A stretch of DNA of 64,000 nt from a virus: IMG/VR virus record IMGVR_UViG_3300017991_000090, positions 1 through 64,000 of that record. One strand, 5' to 3'. A model generated the notes under the pieces. The model saw only the letters and a program-made list of their open reading frames with translations, ran no database searches and had not been told where the DNA came from. Every line of letters starts with the position of its first letter. Position 1 is the stretch's first letter. A program made the translations under genes and the position numbers. This document shows, piece after piece, positions 1-10,068 of this stretch.

Positions 1-2064
1 ATTAACAAAGTATCAGCCCCTGAACTTCGTGATTATCACCTCAATATTACTGACGGACAAGCTATATGGACTGGTGCGCGGCTGGACTGGAATATTGATT
101 ATCCATTCGATTTTGACGGCGGCCGGACAAAAAGAATGCGCAAATGGGACAGGGGAGCTCTTGAGTACCAGTCGAATAAAATAGTCTATTCGGTTGGTTA
201 TGGGGTAGATGATTATAAAACGCAACCACTGGTTGGTGCGTTGGATTATACAATTGAAGATGTTAATGGTCGCAACGTGCTGACATTCTCAATACCACAG
301 ACCCATCCCGGCCTTGGTGTAGGATGTGAGATTATCGACACTTCACAGCCATTCCCTAACGGATGTGTGCTGGTAGAAAAAATCAACACTTCAAAATGGA
401 TTGTAACTGACTTCCAAGGAAACAGTATTGGGACGAAAGAGTCTGAGGTGAATGTGATCAGGCGAGTATTTTCAAACCTGACTGATGCCCTCACTCTTTT
501 TAAGAGCAGCCCATATGTCGGCGCTGATTTGGAAACTGCTGGCGCATTTGTAATATTCGCCTGCTATGATGACTCTTTAGTCGGCCCTCCTTTTGTACAA
601 ACTGCAAAGCTTGATGGTTGCGGTGGAGGCAAGCATCATAATATCAAGATAATGACACCGTACAACCTTGAAACTGAATGCAATGAGAGCCAGAGACATG
701 AGGGTGTTTATGGTGATGGGTATTCGTTTGATCCATTTATATTGAGTGCAGAAGAAAATGCTGCGATATTTATTAATCAGCATAGCTATTTTGAGATTGA
801 GGGCCTACAAATAAGCTCTACCCTGAATGATGCCAGTGGGATACATCTGTATGATTGCCAGAATTCGTATATCGGTTATAATATAATTCATGATTTGGAC
901 GGCCACGGGATATTGCATGAGCCGATAACTAACCCGACAGACGAGATAATAAACAATTCGATATATGATTGTAAATTCGATGGAATCATGGTCAAGGTTC
1001 AACAGTGGGAATTCTTCTCAGTCGCTGTGTATATAAATAACAATACAATATTCAGGTGCAGGCGCGGCGTGCATGTTGATAAGCCTGATTATCATTTTCC
1101 GGCCGGGCTGATTGTTGAAGTGAATAATACCATTGCTACCGATTCCAGGTATCAAGATTTCGTATCTCAATATGAGAACAATTTCGGTCGAGTTGTATTG
1201 AATAGCTGTATCAGCGGGGACCCGTCTGCGTTTCTGTTCCCAGGTTTGAATAATATGCGGAGTGTATATGTCTCATTTATCAGCAGGGAGAATAAGAACT
1301 TTAATCTCAGCAAGCTCAAAGACGGGTTTGCAGTAGACAGTGCTATTGACTTCAGTACAGATTATCTACATCCATTTATTGATGATATACACAATGAAAT
1401 GAGAGACCCTGGAGAATTTGACCGGGGTGCTTTTGAAGTAATTGAGCTGCTTGGTACCGGTGAAATGGCGATAGGGCCGATTGTCACAAATTCTCAAATT
1501 GGAATTGAGAGCCTTATATTTCCGACAACTATTCTTTATTTAAGAGAGCCCGGGCCAGGCGGAGAAACTGATAATGCAAACTTCCTTTCACATATCGACC
1601 CGTTCTATCAATTTACAACGATTGAAGGTGCTGACCCTGATTGGAACATTAATGCTTTTTTAGCTATCTATGCAAAGACAGATAATATTATTATTTATGT
1701 CCATGGCGGGAAAACCTTCGGAGGAATGTTCGAGCTGCAGGACAGAAATCCAAGAACTGTGAGGATAGAAACTTATCCTCCGGAAACTTATCTTGGCCCG
1801 GCCGCGCATGCTTACAATGGGTATATTGTAGATACTGTAAGTAAGCAGGGCATACTGTTGTATCGCAATATGAAAGTGCACGAAAAACCTGAAGAAGGTT
1901 ACGGTTATATAATTAGCAACAGCGCCGATACTGCCTTGCTTAGATTTGAAAATTGCATTGTTCAAGTTAATTTGGACACAATTGTTAATAATGCTGATTG
2001 TCTTGTGCAGACTATACATACTATAGTTGTATATCGTTATGGGGCTGGTGGAGCAGTTCGATAA
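1..2064 (+). CDS. Beta-helix virion protein, probable tail/adhesion protein (5' end outside window)
   Basis: The frame is open from base 1, so the gene starts upstream of the window; the first internal ATG is at 136 and has no good ribosome binding site. The protein has repeated short beta-strand patterns. It twice shows the motif DRGA(L/F)E, at about residues 53-58 from the window edge and again about 475, each just after a short Gly/Arg-rich stretch. Such D-x-GA-x-E endings are typical of right-handed parallel beta-helix domains in surface and phage tail proteins. The next gene carries the same type of motif (DIGPYE), so the two are probably related virion proteins. The exact role (tailspike, fibre or baseplate) is inferred from context, and no catalytic site was recognised. 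Confidence 0.65.
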   Translation: MNKVSAPELRDYHLNITDGQAIWTGARLDWNIDYPFDFDGGRTKRMRKWDRGALEYQSNKIVYSVGYGVDDYKTQPLVGALDYTIEDVNGRNVLTFSIPQTHPGLGVGCEIIDTSQPFPNGCVLVEKINTSKWIVTDFQGNSIGTKESEVNVIRRVFSNLTDALTLFKSSPYVGADLETAGAFVIFACYDDSLVGPPFVQTAKLDGCGGGKHHNIKIMTPYNLETECNESQRHEGVYGDGYSFDPFILSAEENAAIFINQHSYFEIEGLQISSTLNDASGIHLYDCQNSYIGYNIIHDLDGHGILHEPITNPTDEIINNSIYDCKFDGIMVKVQQWEFFSVAVYINNNTIFRCRRGVHVDKPDYHFPAGLIVEVNNTIATDSRYQDFVSQYENNFGRVVLNSCISGDPSAFLFPGLNNMRSVYVSFISRENKNFNLSKLKDGFAVDSAIDFSTDYLHPFIDDIHNEMRDPGEFDRGAFEVIELLGTGEMAIGPIVTNSQIGIESLIFPTTILYLREPGPGGETDNANFLSHIDPFYQFTTIEGADPDWNINAFLAIYAKTDNIIIYVHGGKTFGGMFELQDRNPRTVRIETYPPETYLGPAAHAYNGYIVDTVSKQGILLYRNMKVHEKPEEGYGYIISNSADTALLRFENCIVQVNLDTIVNNADCLVQTIHTIVVYRYGAGGAVR

Positions 2065-2075
2065 AAAGGATTATT

Positions 2076-3101
2076 ATGGAAATAATTCGTATAACACACC
2101 GAAACGATCTTTGTTATGTTGCTACTGAAAAGGGAATTTTCCTTTGCAGAACCAGTAATGATGAGATTGTGTCTGGTATTGTACTGGACCCAGTATTGTA
2201 TTTGGTAAGAAATGATTTGCAAGGCAGTTTAGCCGCCAATTCTATATTCTTAGCATACATACCTTGGGACGGTGAGTTTAAAACAACAACATTGGCAGAC
2301 CCAAGTGATATTGTCAGTAATTGTATGACATTTGACCCAGTTGGCGGTGCTGATATTGATTTTGCCAACCCGTCTGCAAAAGTTATTAACTGCTTGCCCA
2401 ACACAGACCCTGAGTTTGCCGACCCATTTGTTCCACCTAATTGGTTTTTATATGACACATTAACAATCATGTCAAACTCATTTATTCCAAAGATTTCTTC
2501 TCCGGTTCTTAATGCTGGAGAAAATTCGTATGTTGCAGATATTGAAACTGATATTATTGGGAACCCAAGAAGATATCTGTTCAGCGATGTTGATATTGGG
2601 CCATATGAATTACAGGTTCATCAGTTATTATTTACTGCTGAACAGATCCAGTCTATTTTTCAGGACAAACTCCATGTTGATACATCAAATAGCAGATTTG
2701 TCCCGGTAACCGGAGATGACATATACACTGATTTGTGGACGCAATTCGATGACAACCCCAACTACCGTGAGGAGTTTGTCCGCGAGTCGAAAGTTATTAT
2801 AAAACTCAAAACCCTGGCCACTGATATTAAATCATCAACTGATAAGAAAAACATTGAGCTTGCGCGGTTTGAAGCTTATTTTGATTTAAAGACCAGGTCG
2901 ATTGTTCTGTCAAAAACAGATGAGAATCTTGGAGCAATGCTGAGTACCATTTTTGACGATGGTAGATATAAATTTTACTTTGATGAAGTCGAGCATATAC
3001 TAATCGTATACATTAACCCGACCTACAATATGGGCAAGTCCGGAAAAGGGAATATTGTAAATGAGGTAAGAGCCGGTGGGTCTGCAATTATAAACAGGTA
3101 A
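2076..3101 (+). CDS. Beta-helix-related virion protein
   Basis: A 341-residue protein. The start at 2076 is chosen because AAAGGA lies just before it; a longer frame from 1998 would overlap the upstream gene by 67 bases without a ribosome binding site. Residues about 155-180 contain a Gly-Asn-Pro-Arg-Arg step followed by DIGPYE, the same end-of-beta-helix motif seen in the upstream gene. The C-terminal ~130 residues are charged and look like a separate domain. It sits between a beta-helix protein and a 1232-residue protein in one tightly spaced plus-strand operon, which supports a virion role. The exact function is unknown. Confidence 0.6.
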   Translation: MEIIRITHRNDLCYVATEKGIFLCRTSNDEIVSGIVLDPVLYLVRNDLQGSLAANSIFLAYIPWDGEFKTTTLADPSDIVSNCMTFDPVGGADIDFANPSAKVINCLPNTDPEFADPFVPPNWFLYDTLTIMSNSFIPKISSPVLNAGENSYVADIETDIIGNPRRYLFSDVDIGPYELQVHQLLFTAEQIQSIFQDKLHVDTSNSRFVPVTGDDIYTDLWTQFDDNPNYREEFVRESKVIIKLKTLATDIKSSTDKKNIELARFEAYFDLKTRSIVLSKTDENLGAMLSTIFDDGRYKFYFDEVEHILIVYINPTYNMGKSGKGNIVNEVRAGGSAIINR

Positions 3102-3103
3102 TT

Positions 3104-6100
3104 ATGAAACGATTTACGAACGCAAGTCGGGCAACATATCACCATAGAACTATAACTGATTTTTCAGATATGAACCACCTTATTGCGACTGGTGTTGCAA
3201 AGGGGTATTCATCAAATAAGTACTCATGGGTTGCAGACCTGTTATTTAAACATGCGACAAACCTGTCTATTAATCCTCATACAGGATACATTGGGTTCAT
3301 AAGCGACCGAAACATTATGGAGCAGGAATACGGTAACGTGGTTAAGCTCCATGAGCAATATCCGTTTCTCAGCACATATCCAAAGGATATTTTACCAAAA
3401 CATTATTATGAGCTTGCAACAAAACAGTACTTTAAAATCGGCCAAAAACTTTCTGAATATGACACTATAGAATATGTGAATGTATCAAAATTATATACCC
3501 CGGATGATTTTAATTTCTCACAACCGTACAGAATAGGTTTAAGATATGATATAAATCATAATTATTATCGTTCGCCTGTTTTTTACGCCCAGGGTTATAA
3601 GGTTGATATAACCATGATAGGCGAAGAGCAGCAGTATTATGATAGGTATTTTTGGGCCCATGAAAGGCAGATACAGAATGCTGCTGAATTATACAGCCTT
3701 GAATATAAAGTTGATGAGCGAAACTTCGAACTTGGCCTTTTAGAGCACCTTGCAGACCTGGAAGATAATGATGCGTATGGTATTATAACCAGCTATCCAG
3801 ATGATAATATTGAAAGGCTGCTCGACTATAAAGTTCATATTGACAATCCAGAGTTTCATCATTTTCATGTTGATTCGGGTGAATGGGTTTTAAATCATAA
3901 AAATATTAATGCTGGCTCCAATAGTTATTATCCGTACATAGGCTTTGTTCAGGGCTTTGATGAAGACTGGCAGTTCAATTCGCCGTATGATGTGAGGGAT
4001 GTTTTTTATGCTGGGAACATTAAATTCTACCCTGAAATCACACAGAATGGTGTGTTGGAACAGGCTAAGACCATTATTAATTGGGGTCGACCAAAGATCG
4101 TCTCTGCTACCGGGCCACAGACAAGGCAATTAAGAGGGACTGCTGTTTATAATCCAGGCACCCATCTCGGCCAGGCTGATGACCAATCCAGAATTGTTTA
4201 TAACATCTGTAAGCACATGACTGAGTGGGACGGTGAAGCTGAGCGGTTTGTTGTTCAGAAAAGAGATATCGATTCTAACCTTGTCTTATATGGAGTCGAT
4301 GTTGACACTGAGCGAAATAGGCGCCACTCTGCTGTAGTGATGACAGAGCCGTATTTTACAACTAAGCCGATAGCAAATGGTCAAATTGTTAATATATCTT
4401 TTGTGAATTATAAAAACGTTCCAATACAGTTCACCAGCGACTCTGACTTTCTTGACAACCCAGCAATGTATCTAAAAATAAAAGCTCCACAATCAGTTAT
4501 CAGCGAACTTGATAGGTATTTAAGCCTCAATGAAAAGAACACTGACATAATACACACACTCGTTATTAAAAACCCAAGGGCATCTGGTGTCAATGACAAG
4601 TTTAATGATGAGGCTGAGTATTATAATACATTTGGTGGTAGCATGCTGGCCCTACTACTTCGTCAGGAGTTCTGCCTTGATGATTTGATTGGTATTATTG
4701 GCGGGATTGGTAGTACCGACGGTCATCATAAAGAGTTTTATATGCTGGCCCCTGGCGAATATTTCGAGCAGTATACCAATGACAGAATGAAAATTTGCGG
4801 CATGGGATTTGTGTGTCGAACTACCATTGATGATTCAGGGAACATATTACCTACAACGAACAATTCTGGAAGTGAATTCTTACATGTCTATTGTACAAAC
4901 TACACCCCAATCAGCGCTCCGCCTCCTGGCGGCGGTGCTTTTGCTTCAATTGATAATGAGATTAAAGAGATTATTACGGACAGCGGTATCGTAGCAGAGT
5001 ATCGTGACAATGAAGACTTCAAACCTATGATTAAACTGCCTGGCATCAATGGTTATATAAAAATTCTTGAGCGCAATCCACATTTTAAGGTGACTCGGGC
5101 TAAAGACGGAGACCATGAGATTGTTTATAATGTCGAGTTCCCATTCTGTCCCGGTTCATTCGTTGAACGCCAGACGATGAGTTTCAGCAGCGACCACCCG
5201 ACAAGGCCGGTGCAGATATTATATAAAGCCGACTATATTAATGCCGGCTCATGGGCCCCAAGTGTCGTTGGTGAATATAAAAGGTATGATGACACGAACG
5301 ACCGGTATGCGCCGTATGGAGATGACTCGTTTAACCCTCACCAGGTTCTTCGTCAGACGTCTGTGGATAATGATGTTACAATAATCGGTGAAGGATATTT
5401 TACTGATTATTTATTTGCACAATATGTAGACACGACATCCAATCTCGGCAAAGCTGATTTCCATAATGAGATAATACAATATCCGGACCACCTTATATGG
5501 GAAAAGTTTGACTACCATCTGTTGAGTCTTTTAAAACCTCGTGGATCCAGCGTGGAAACTGGATTTGATTTTAGAAGGCATGGTTTGTATAACCTGTCTG
5601 TTGTTGAGCCAAGGGTTACGGTTGGAGAGTTTTATCTGCCGTATTTTTCGAGTGATTTAAAAATAATGTCACTTGCTGATAATCGGCAGTGGAATTTTGA
5701 TAAGAATAAATACATTTCATTTATTAACAGAGAGAATCCTGCATACATTTTTGAAATGAATGTTTCAGTATTGTTTGAAGACTTTAAAAAATATCAGGCG
5801 CAGTATGGAGCAATACCAGATGTAAAACGATGGCTTTATGGCTACTTTTCAGGATTTGCCCATATGGTTGCTACAAATCAAGATGATGAGCCGACAAGGA
5901 GCGAGACAACCGTTGAAGACGAGGTGGCGCAACTTACAACACAAGACGCCCAATCAAATATTGCTATTGAAATATTTGACCACGAATCTGATGTTGGAAA
6001 TGGTTATGGTGGCAATTGGCGGCCGCTTTCAGTCATATCGTCTGATAGTAATAAGGTTTCTGGCGATCTTATTGTTGACAACCTGTTTGTTTGGAATAAT

Positions 6101-6802
6101 GGTGGAGATGTAGTTAATGAGTTCGATGATATATACCGGTTTTTTATTACACGCGCCGGTATTGAACAGCCAGGGTTTCCACCAGATTTTGATATTAACA
6201 TTCTGGACGATAAGTCTAATCTTGTTCTGGCTGACACATATCATAATAAAAATTATCATATAGTGCATATTGTTCACTGGGTAGAAATAGAAGGTATTGA
6301 CTTTTTTAGAGTATGGGCAAGGCCATTAGCTTCTGATGACACATTGTTTACTGATGGGGTGACAATGTTCGACCCTGCAGAGTGGCCTGACACATCGCCG
6401 TTAGCAATATACAAACCTAAAAAGCAATTGAGCAAAAGTCCGAATTTCAATATGTCTACCAGCACGCCATCGTCTGAAGATGTGCAGGAATTCTCAACAC
6501 GGTACATTGATATCAGATCAGAAGAAGGAACTGGTGGAATCCCAGACCTTCAACGCTACATCAGTGAAGAAAAGATATTTTTCAGAGTTCGAGTGTATAA
6601 GTACAGTGATTATCCAGTTAATTACATAGATGAAGATGAAAGTGACATTCAATATATTGGTGATGTTAGTGGTGGTGAATCGGTAAATTTCCCATGGCAG
6701 GATGTTGCTGAATTCGATACTGCGTTCAATTGGGGTAAGATAAATATTTACGAACGGATAAAAAAGTTTGGAGCCACTTATTTCAAATGCGCTTCTAAGT
6801 GA
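3104..6802 (+). CDS. Large virion protein of unknown function (1232 aa)
   Basis: The 1232-residue product starts two bases after the previous stop, with only a weak ribosome binding site, so translational coupling is likely. The sequence is rich in Tyr, Asp and Asn, has no clear signal peptide or membrane segment, and shows no catalytic motif I can name. A Pro-Pro-Gly-Gly-Gly linker lies near residue 608. Size, composition and position between beta-helix proteins and fibre-like proteins fit a baseplate, tail or fibre component, but this is inference only. Confidence 0.55.
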   Translation: MKRFTNASRATYHHRTITDFSDMNHLIATGVAKGYSSNKYSWVADLLFKHATNLSINPHTGYIGFISDRNIMEQEYGNVVKLHEQYPFLSTYPKDILPKHYYELATKQYFKIGQKLSEYDTIEYVNVSKLYTPDDFNFSQPYRIGLRYDINHNYYRSPVFYAQGYKVDITMIGEEQQYYDRYFWAHERQIQNAAELYSLEYKVDERNFELGLLEHLADLEDNDAYGIITSYPDDNIERLLDYKVHIDNPEFHHFHVDSGEWVLNHKNINAGSNSYYPYIGFVQGFDEDWQFNSPYDVRDVFYAGNIKFYPEITQNGVLEQAKTIINWGRPKIVSATGPQTRQLRGTAVYNPGTHLGQADDQSRIVYNICKHMTEWDGEAERFVVQKRDIDSNLVLYGVDVDTERNRRHSAVVMTEPYFTTKPIANGQIVNISFVNYKNVPIQFTSDSDFLDNPAMYLKIKAPQSVISELDRYLSLNEKNTDIIHTLVIKNPRASGVNDKFNDEAEYYNTFGGSMLALLLRQEFCLDDLIGIIGGIGSTDGHHKEFYMLAPGEYFEQYTNDRMKICGMGFVCRTTIDDSGNILPTTNNSGSEFLHVYCTNYTPISAPPPGGGAFASIDNEIKEIITDSGIVAEYRDNEDFKPMIKLPGINGYIKILERNPHFKVTRAKDGDHEIVYNVEFPFCPGSFVERQTMSFSSDHPTRPVQILYKADYINAGSWAPSVVGEYKRYDDTNDRYAPYGDDSFNPHQVLRQTSVDNDVTIIGEGYFTDYLFAQYVDTTSNLGKADFHNEIIQYPDHLIWEKFDYHLLSLLKPRGSSVETGFDFRRHGLYNLSVVEPRVTVGEFYLPYFSSDLKIMSLADNRQWNFDKNKYISFINRENPAYIFEMNVSVLFEDFKKYQAQYGAIPDVKRWLYGYFSGFAHMVATNQDDEPTRSETTVEDEVAQLTTQDAQSNIAIEIFDHESDVGNGYGGNWRPLSVISSDSNKVSGDLIVDNLFVWNNGGDVVNEFDDIYRFFITRAGIEQPGFPPDFDINILDDKSNLVLADTYHNKNYHIVHIVHWVEIEGIDFFRVWARPLASDDTLFTDGVTMFDPAEWPDTSPLAIYKPKKQLSKSPNFNMSTSTPSSEDVQEFSTRYIDIRSEEGTGGIPDLQRYISEEKIFFRVRVYKYSDYPVNYIDEDESDIQYIGDVSGGESVNFPWQDVAEFDTAFNWGKINIYERIKKFGATYFKCASK

Positions 6803-6831
6803 TTGATTGATTAAACCCAATATTGTATATT
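6803..6831 (+). promoter_or_regulatory. Putative sigma-70-like promoter
   Basis: TTGATT (6803-6808), a 17-base spacer and TATATT (6826-6831) lie in the 53-base gap before the gene at 6856, followed by GGAGGA. The same geometry recurs at 48080, 58912 and 63804. Confidence 0.5.
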
Positions 6832-6855
6832 GAATATATACATGGAGGATAATTA

Positions 6856-8010
6856 ATGTCTTCAAATTTAAGAGCAAAACCGGTTGAGGGACATGTTACA
6901 GACAGCGCCGGAAACGTTTTGCGCAATTCTCAGATCATTGTAAAATTGGCAACTCCTCATGGTAGTATTGCGGTTGCTTCAGTCACATCGGATGATGATG
7001 GTTATTTTCAGACCAAACCTCTTCCAAATGGCGTGTATGATATTTATGAAAATGGTATTAATATAGCTCGTACCATACATTCTCCTGACAGGAGTGCTAT
7101 ACCATGCTTTAGGCCGGGCCGTGACAACTACGACACTTCATTATTGCTAAACTTTACTACCTTAACAGAAACAAGCTGGCCATGGCTGAATGCGTATAAA
7201 TATTTCCTTCAGATTGAGCCTGAAGAGCTGGATATATCAGTATACGGTAGCTCGTATCCTATTTATCAGGAGTACAGCAACGACCCGAATGATAATGATT
7301 TATCCACCAATGCAGATCCGACAAATGAAATTTATAATATTGCCAGATTTTTTAATTTCACACCAGAATCACGGATAACAACAACGCGATTTGATATTGA
7401 ATATTTTGCTCCACTCACTGCTTTGTCAAGTTATTATAAACGTATACGATGGGCTGGTGTTCCGGCTATACGCTTTTCAGCAGATTCAAAGCTTGTAGTT
7501 CCTCTTGATTACTTTTCTATCGTGGCAAGTCTGCCAAAAAGGACTTCAAATTATGAAGAAGAGGACGGTATAGCAATTGAAAACACTGGGATTTCCAAAG
7601 TTAAATTGCTGAAAGAGACATCAGAATTTGCTGATTTTGAAACTCATGTAACTAATACTTTGATTGGAGATATTGTCAAAGTTACTGTAATGGGGGCATC
7701 TGGAGAAGAGGGCCCTGAATATTTTTACGGAGTAGTTGTTGCTGTTGATAATATTACTGATGAGGGGTGGAACCTGACTTTAGAGAGATGGCTATCATCT
7801 CGGTTTATTAGCAATCTTGATCTTAGTGGATTGACCAATCCTTATGTGATAAGGGTTGAATCATTTGACGGCATGTTTCCTGGCATTGTTGATATCAATG
7901 ACGATGTTAATGAAAGATTTTCAGTTGTAGAAAATATCAATGCTCAGAATAATGTTCCTGAGTTATATAATTATAATAGTCAGGGAGAGTTAGTACCTCC
8001 CCCTGAATAA
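6856..8010 (+). CDS. Virion protein with N-terminal carboxypeptidase-regulatory-like beta-sandwich
   Basis: A 384-residue protein preceded by GGAGGA. Residues about 10-75 have the pattern of a CarboxypepD_reg-like (transthyretin-like) beta-sandwich: VEGHVTDSAGN, then a strand, a D-D-D-G-Y-F step, and a P-L-P-N-G-V-Y-D turn. This domain is common in phage fibre and baseplate proteins and in bacterial surface proteins, where it serves as a structural module. The rest (about residues 90-384) is not recognised. Its own promoter-like sequence and its place in the tail gene block support a structural role. It is not a peptidase: no zinc-binding residues are seen. Confidence 0.6.
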   Translation: MSSNLRAKPVEGHVTDSAGNVLRNSQIIVKLATPHGSIAVASVTSDDDGYFQTKPLPNGVYDIYENGINIARTIHSPDRSAIPCFRPGRDNYDTSLLLNFTTLTETSWPWLNAYKYFLQIEPEELDISVYGSSYPIYQEYSNDPNDNDLSTNADPTNEIYNIARFFNFTPESRITTTRFDIEYFAPLTALSSYYKRIRWAGVPAIRFSADSKLVVPLDYFSIVASLPKRTSNYEEEDGIAIENTGISKVKLLKETSEFADFETHVTNTLIGDIVKVTVMGASGEEGPEYFYGVVVAVDNITDEGWNLTLERWLSSRFISNLDLSGLTNPYVIRVESFDGMFPGIVDINDDVNERFSVVENINAQNNVPELYNYNSQGELVPPPE

Positions 8011-8039
8011 CTGGGTGGCTCTAAATTAAGGAGGGTGTT

Positions 8040-8450
8040 ATGAACAAAGATGATTTTATGAAGCTTCCAATTGAGAAGCGGAGACTGATTGCCGTATCGC
8101 ATTTGGTACGGGAGAAGAGCGAACGTCCTGAAGATACAGCTAAACTGTTCCAGAAACTTGAAACCACAGAGAGGGCTGCAGCTCAAACAAATTCTGCCAT
8201 TCAACAGGCTGAGGCTTCGCTAAATGAACTAAGTAGCAATTTTATGAGGACTATTGGTTCTTTACAGACCATTACCGAATTAATTGCTGAAATGTTGCCT
8301 GAAGAAAAAATAGACGAGTGGTGTGCAAAGTATGTTCCGCCAAAAAATGTGCCGAATATGCCAACCATGCCATCGATGCCGGGCGGTGGAAAAATTATTC
8401 AGCCTGGGCCATCTGATATGGCTGGTATAACGTCTAAACAAAATCAATAG
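8040..8450 (+). CDS. Small coiled-coil protein of unknown function
   Basis: The 136-residue product has a strong AAGGAGGG ribosome binding site. The central part (about residues 35-80) is Ala/Gln/Glu-rich and predicted by eye to form a long helix or coiled coil. The C-terminus is a Met/Pro/Gly-rich low-complexity tail with repeated P-x-M-P steps. There is no enzymatic motif. It lies between the beta-sandwich protein and a fibre-like protein, so it may be a small structural protein or an assembly chaperone; this is only a positional guess. Confidence 0.5.
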   Translation: MNKDDFMKLPIEKRRLIAVSHLVREKSERPEDTAKLFQKLETTERAAAQTNSAIQQAEASLNELSSNFMRTIGSLQTITELIAEMLPEEKIDEWCAKYVPPKNVPNMPTMPSMPGGGKIIQPGPSDMAGITSKQNQ

Positions 8451-8458
8451 GACTTTAC

Positions 8459-9370
8459 ATGAAACGACTAAACGTCAGATATGCTTTAAAACAGAGGATG
8501 AACGAGCTGCTTGGCTCAGACACTGAAGCAGATGTTGATGGTATACCTGGGATAACCGCATGGTCTATTCAAGCTGCTATGCTGTCAAATTTACGAAGAA
8601 TTGTCAGCGCGTTAGCAAATGGTACTATTGGCAGGCCGATTAAAGGTTTGTGGATCACAGACGCTCCCGCTGCAGGGCTTGGGTATTCAATCGGTGATGG
8701 TTTCGGGTTCACGCCAAATGGTGATGTTATTGTCCTTGAAACAGCAATTTCTCATACTATATCTGAAGGTAGTGATGGTGATAAACACATCTACTTAAAG
8801 CATAAGATGGGCGTGGTTGATGGCGACCTGTATGATGATGGAAGGAAAACCGGTTTTATCGGCAAAGCTGGTCTTGAGGATATTGTGTATGATGATTTTG
8901 CAGCATCTAAAAAAGACACTGTATCTGCATTTGCTGGTGAAATTGTTGTCGAAGAGAGTGGTCCAATATCACATAATGATTATGTCTATCTTGGATATAT
9001 CACCGTCGAAAGCAATGAAATTACTTCAGTAACCAATAATCCTGCTCGCGGATTTGGTCCAAATGATGACTCTGGTAAATTTATGATGCCAGGCATTCGT
9101 GTTACCGGAGAATCGGTGTTTGAGGCCCCAGTTACTTTCAGCGAGCTTGTTTCGCTCAATATGGCATTGACGGATATCGAGAGCTCTGGAACAGCCACAT
9201 TGAATGATGTCATTGTTAATGGTGAGCTTGCGATTGGTGTTACTGGAAAAATAAGCGTAGATGGGTCTGATGGCATTGATGCAAATGTTCAGGTTAGAGA
9301 TGCTGCTGGAACAGGCACAATCACATTGCAATTCAAAGGTGGCATTCTGTACGGAACCACTGTACCATAA
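8459..9370 (+). CDS. Tail-fibre-like protein
   Basis: The 303-residue product is rich in Gly, Thr, Val and Asp. Its C-terminal third consists of short repeats of a beta type (F-x-A-P-V-T-F, then S-G-T-A-T-L-N-D-V, then V-N-G-E-L-A-I). It ends in TGTITLQFKGGILYGTTVP, which resembles the last strand of many phage fibre tips (L-x-F-K-x-G). The N-terminal half could be a virion attachment region. The gene begins eight bases after the preceding stop, within the tail operon. Assignment as a fibre or fibre-associated protein is by composition and repeat pattern, not by homology search. Confidence 0.55.
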   Translation: MKRLNVRYALKQRMNELLGSDTEADVDGIPGITAWSIQAAMLSNLRRIVSALANGTIGRPIKGLWITDAPAAGLGYSIGDGFGFTPNGDVIVLETAISHTISEGSDGDKHIYLKHKMGVVDGDLYDDGRKTGFIGKAGLEDIVYDDFAASKKDTVSAFAGEIVVEESGPISHNDYVYLGYITVESNEITSVTNNPARGFGPNDDSGKFMMPGIRVTGESVFEAPVTFSELVSLNMALTDIESSGTATLNDVIVNGELAIGVTGKISVDGSDGIDANVQVRDAAGTGTITLQFKGGILYGTTVP

Positions 9371-9388
9371 TAGATAAAGGAGCGTATT

Positions 9389-10057
9389 ATGAAATATGCG
9401 TTGAGGAATGAATTTCCAATTGACAACCCAGGTCATATCAAAACAGCCATGGCCTACTTTGATAAATACCTGAAGAGGTTTAATCCAGTTGACCGCGCCG
9501 TTATTGCATCAAATATTGAGAAGCGGGCGCATGAGCTTGGTATTAATTTGGACAGCGACTGGGTGACCAATTATTCCAGAATGTTCAAAAAGGAAGCTGC
9601 TATATCTCCAGACTTTGAACGGAACATGGTGCTGAGAAAGGACGCATGCGTCAAAGGTGATTTGAAAATTAGTATCGATAACAAATCATATAGCGCCGCT
9701 GAAATGTTGGACAAGATTGCCGCCCTTAAGGAGAACACTCCTGGTAAGGCTATTGTCACTGCTCTTATGGAGTTTGATAAAAAGGCAAATCTTGAGCATC
9801 ATTATGATAATGATATTATCGACCCGGTGCTTACCGTGTATGGCTGTTTGCGCGATCCTGAGTTTGATGCTGTCAAGGTTGCGGCTGACATCACAAACTA
9901 TAAGGCTATTCAACTATCACGTAGTCAGGATGCAATAAATAAGATTGCCAAAAAATTCGGCGATGAGTTTGCACAGGAATTCAAGCAGAACCCGATTGAG
10001 AAGCTCGGTTCACTAAAAGACCCTGAGTTAAGCTTATTTACTGAAGCTGTACTATAA
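9389..10057 (+). CDS. Unknown virion-region protein, DUF6582-like N-terminus
   Basis: A 222-residue product preceded by AAAGGAGC. Residues 1-52 (starting Y-A-L-R-N-E-F-P-I-D, then a helix with A-Y-F, then I-x-x-R-A-H-E-L-G-I) resemble a short helical module found in phage capsid and tail proteins, where a Y-A-L-P-x-x-x-F-P-I-D step is followed by a helix and a Lys/Gly-Ile ending. The rest is helical and charged. No catalytic motif is visible. It lies three genes upstream of the portal and is probably a minor structural protein. Confidence 0.5.
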   Translation: MKYALRNEFPIDNPGHIKTAMAYFDKYLKRFNPVDRAVIASNIEKRAHELGINLDSDWVTNYSRMFKKEAAISPDFERNMVLRKDACVKGDLKISIDNKSYSAAEMLDKIAALKENTPGKAIVTALMEFDKKANLEHHYDNDIIDPVLTVYGCLRDPEFDAVKVAADITNYKAIQLSRSQDAINKIAKKFGDEFAQEFKQNPIEKLGSLKDPELSLFTEAVL

Positions 10058-10068
10058 CAGGACAGAGT

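Noticed and set aside
1998-2075. Longer start for the second beta-helix gene at 1998
   Set aside because: It would overlap the upstream gene by 67 bases and lacks a ribosome binding site, while 2076 has AAAGGA at a proper distance.
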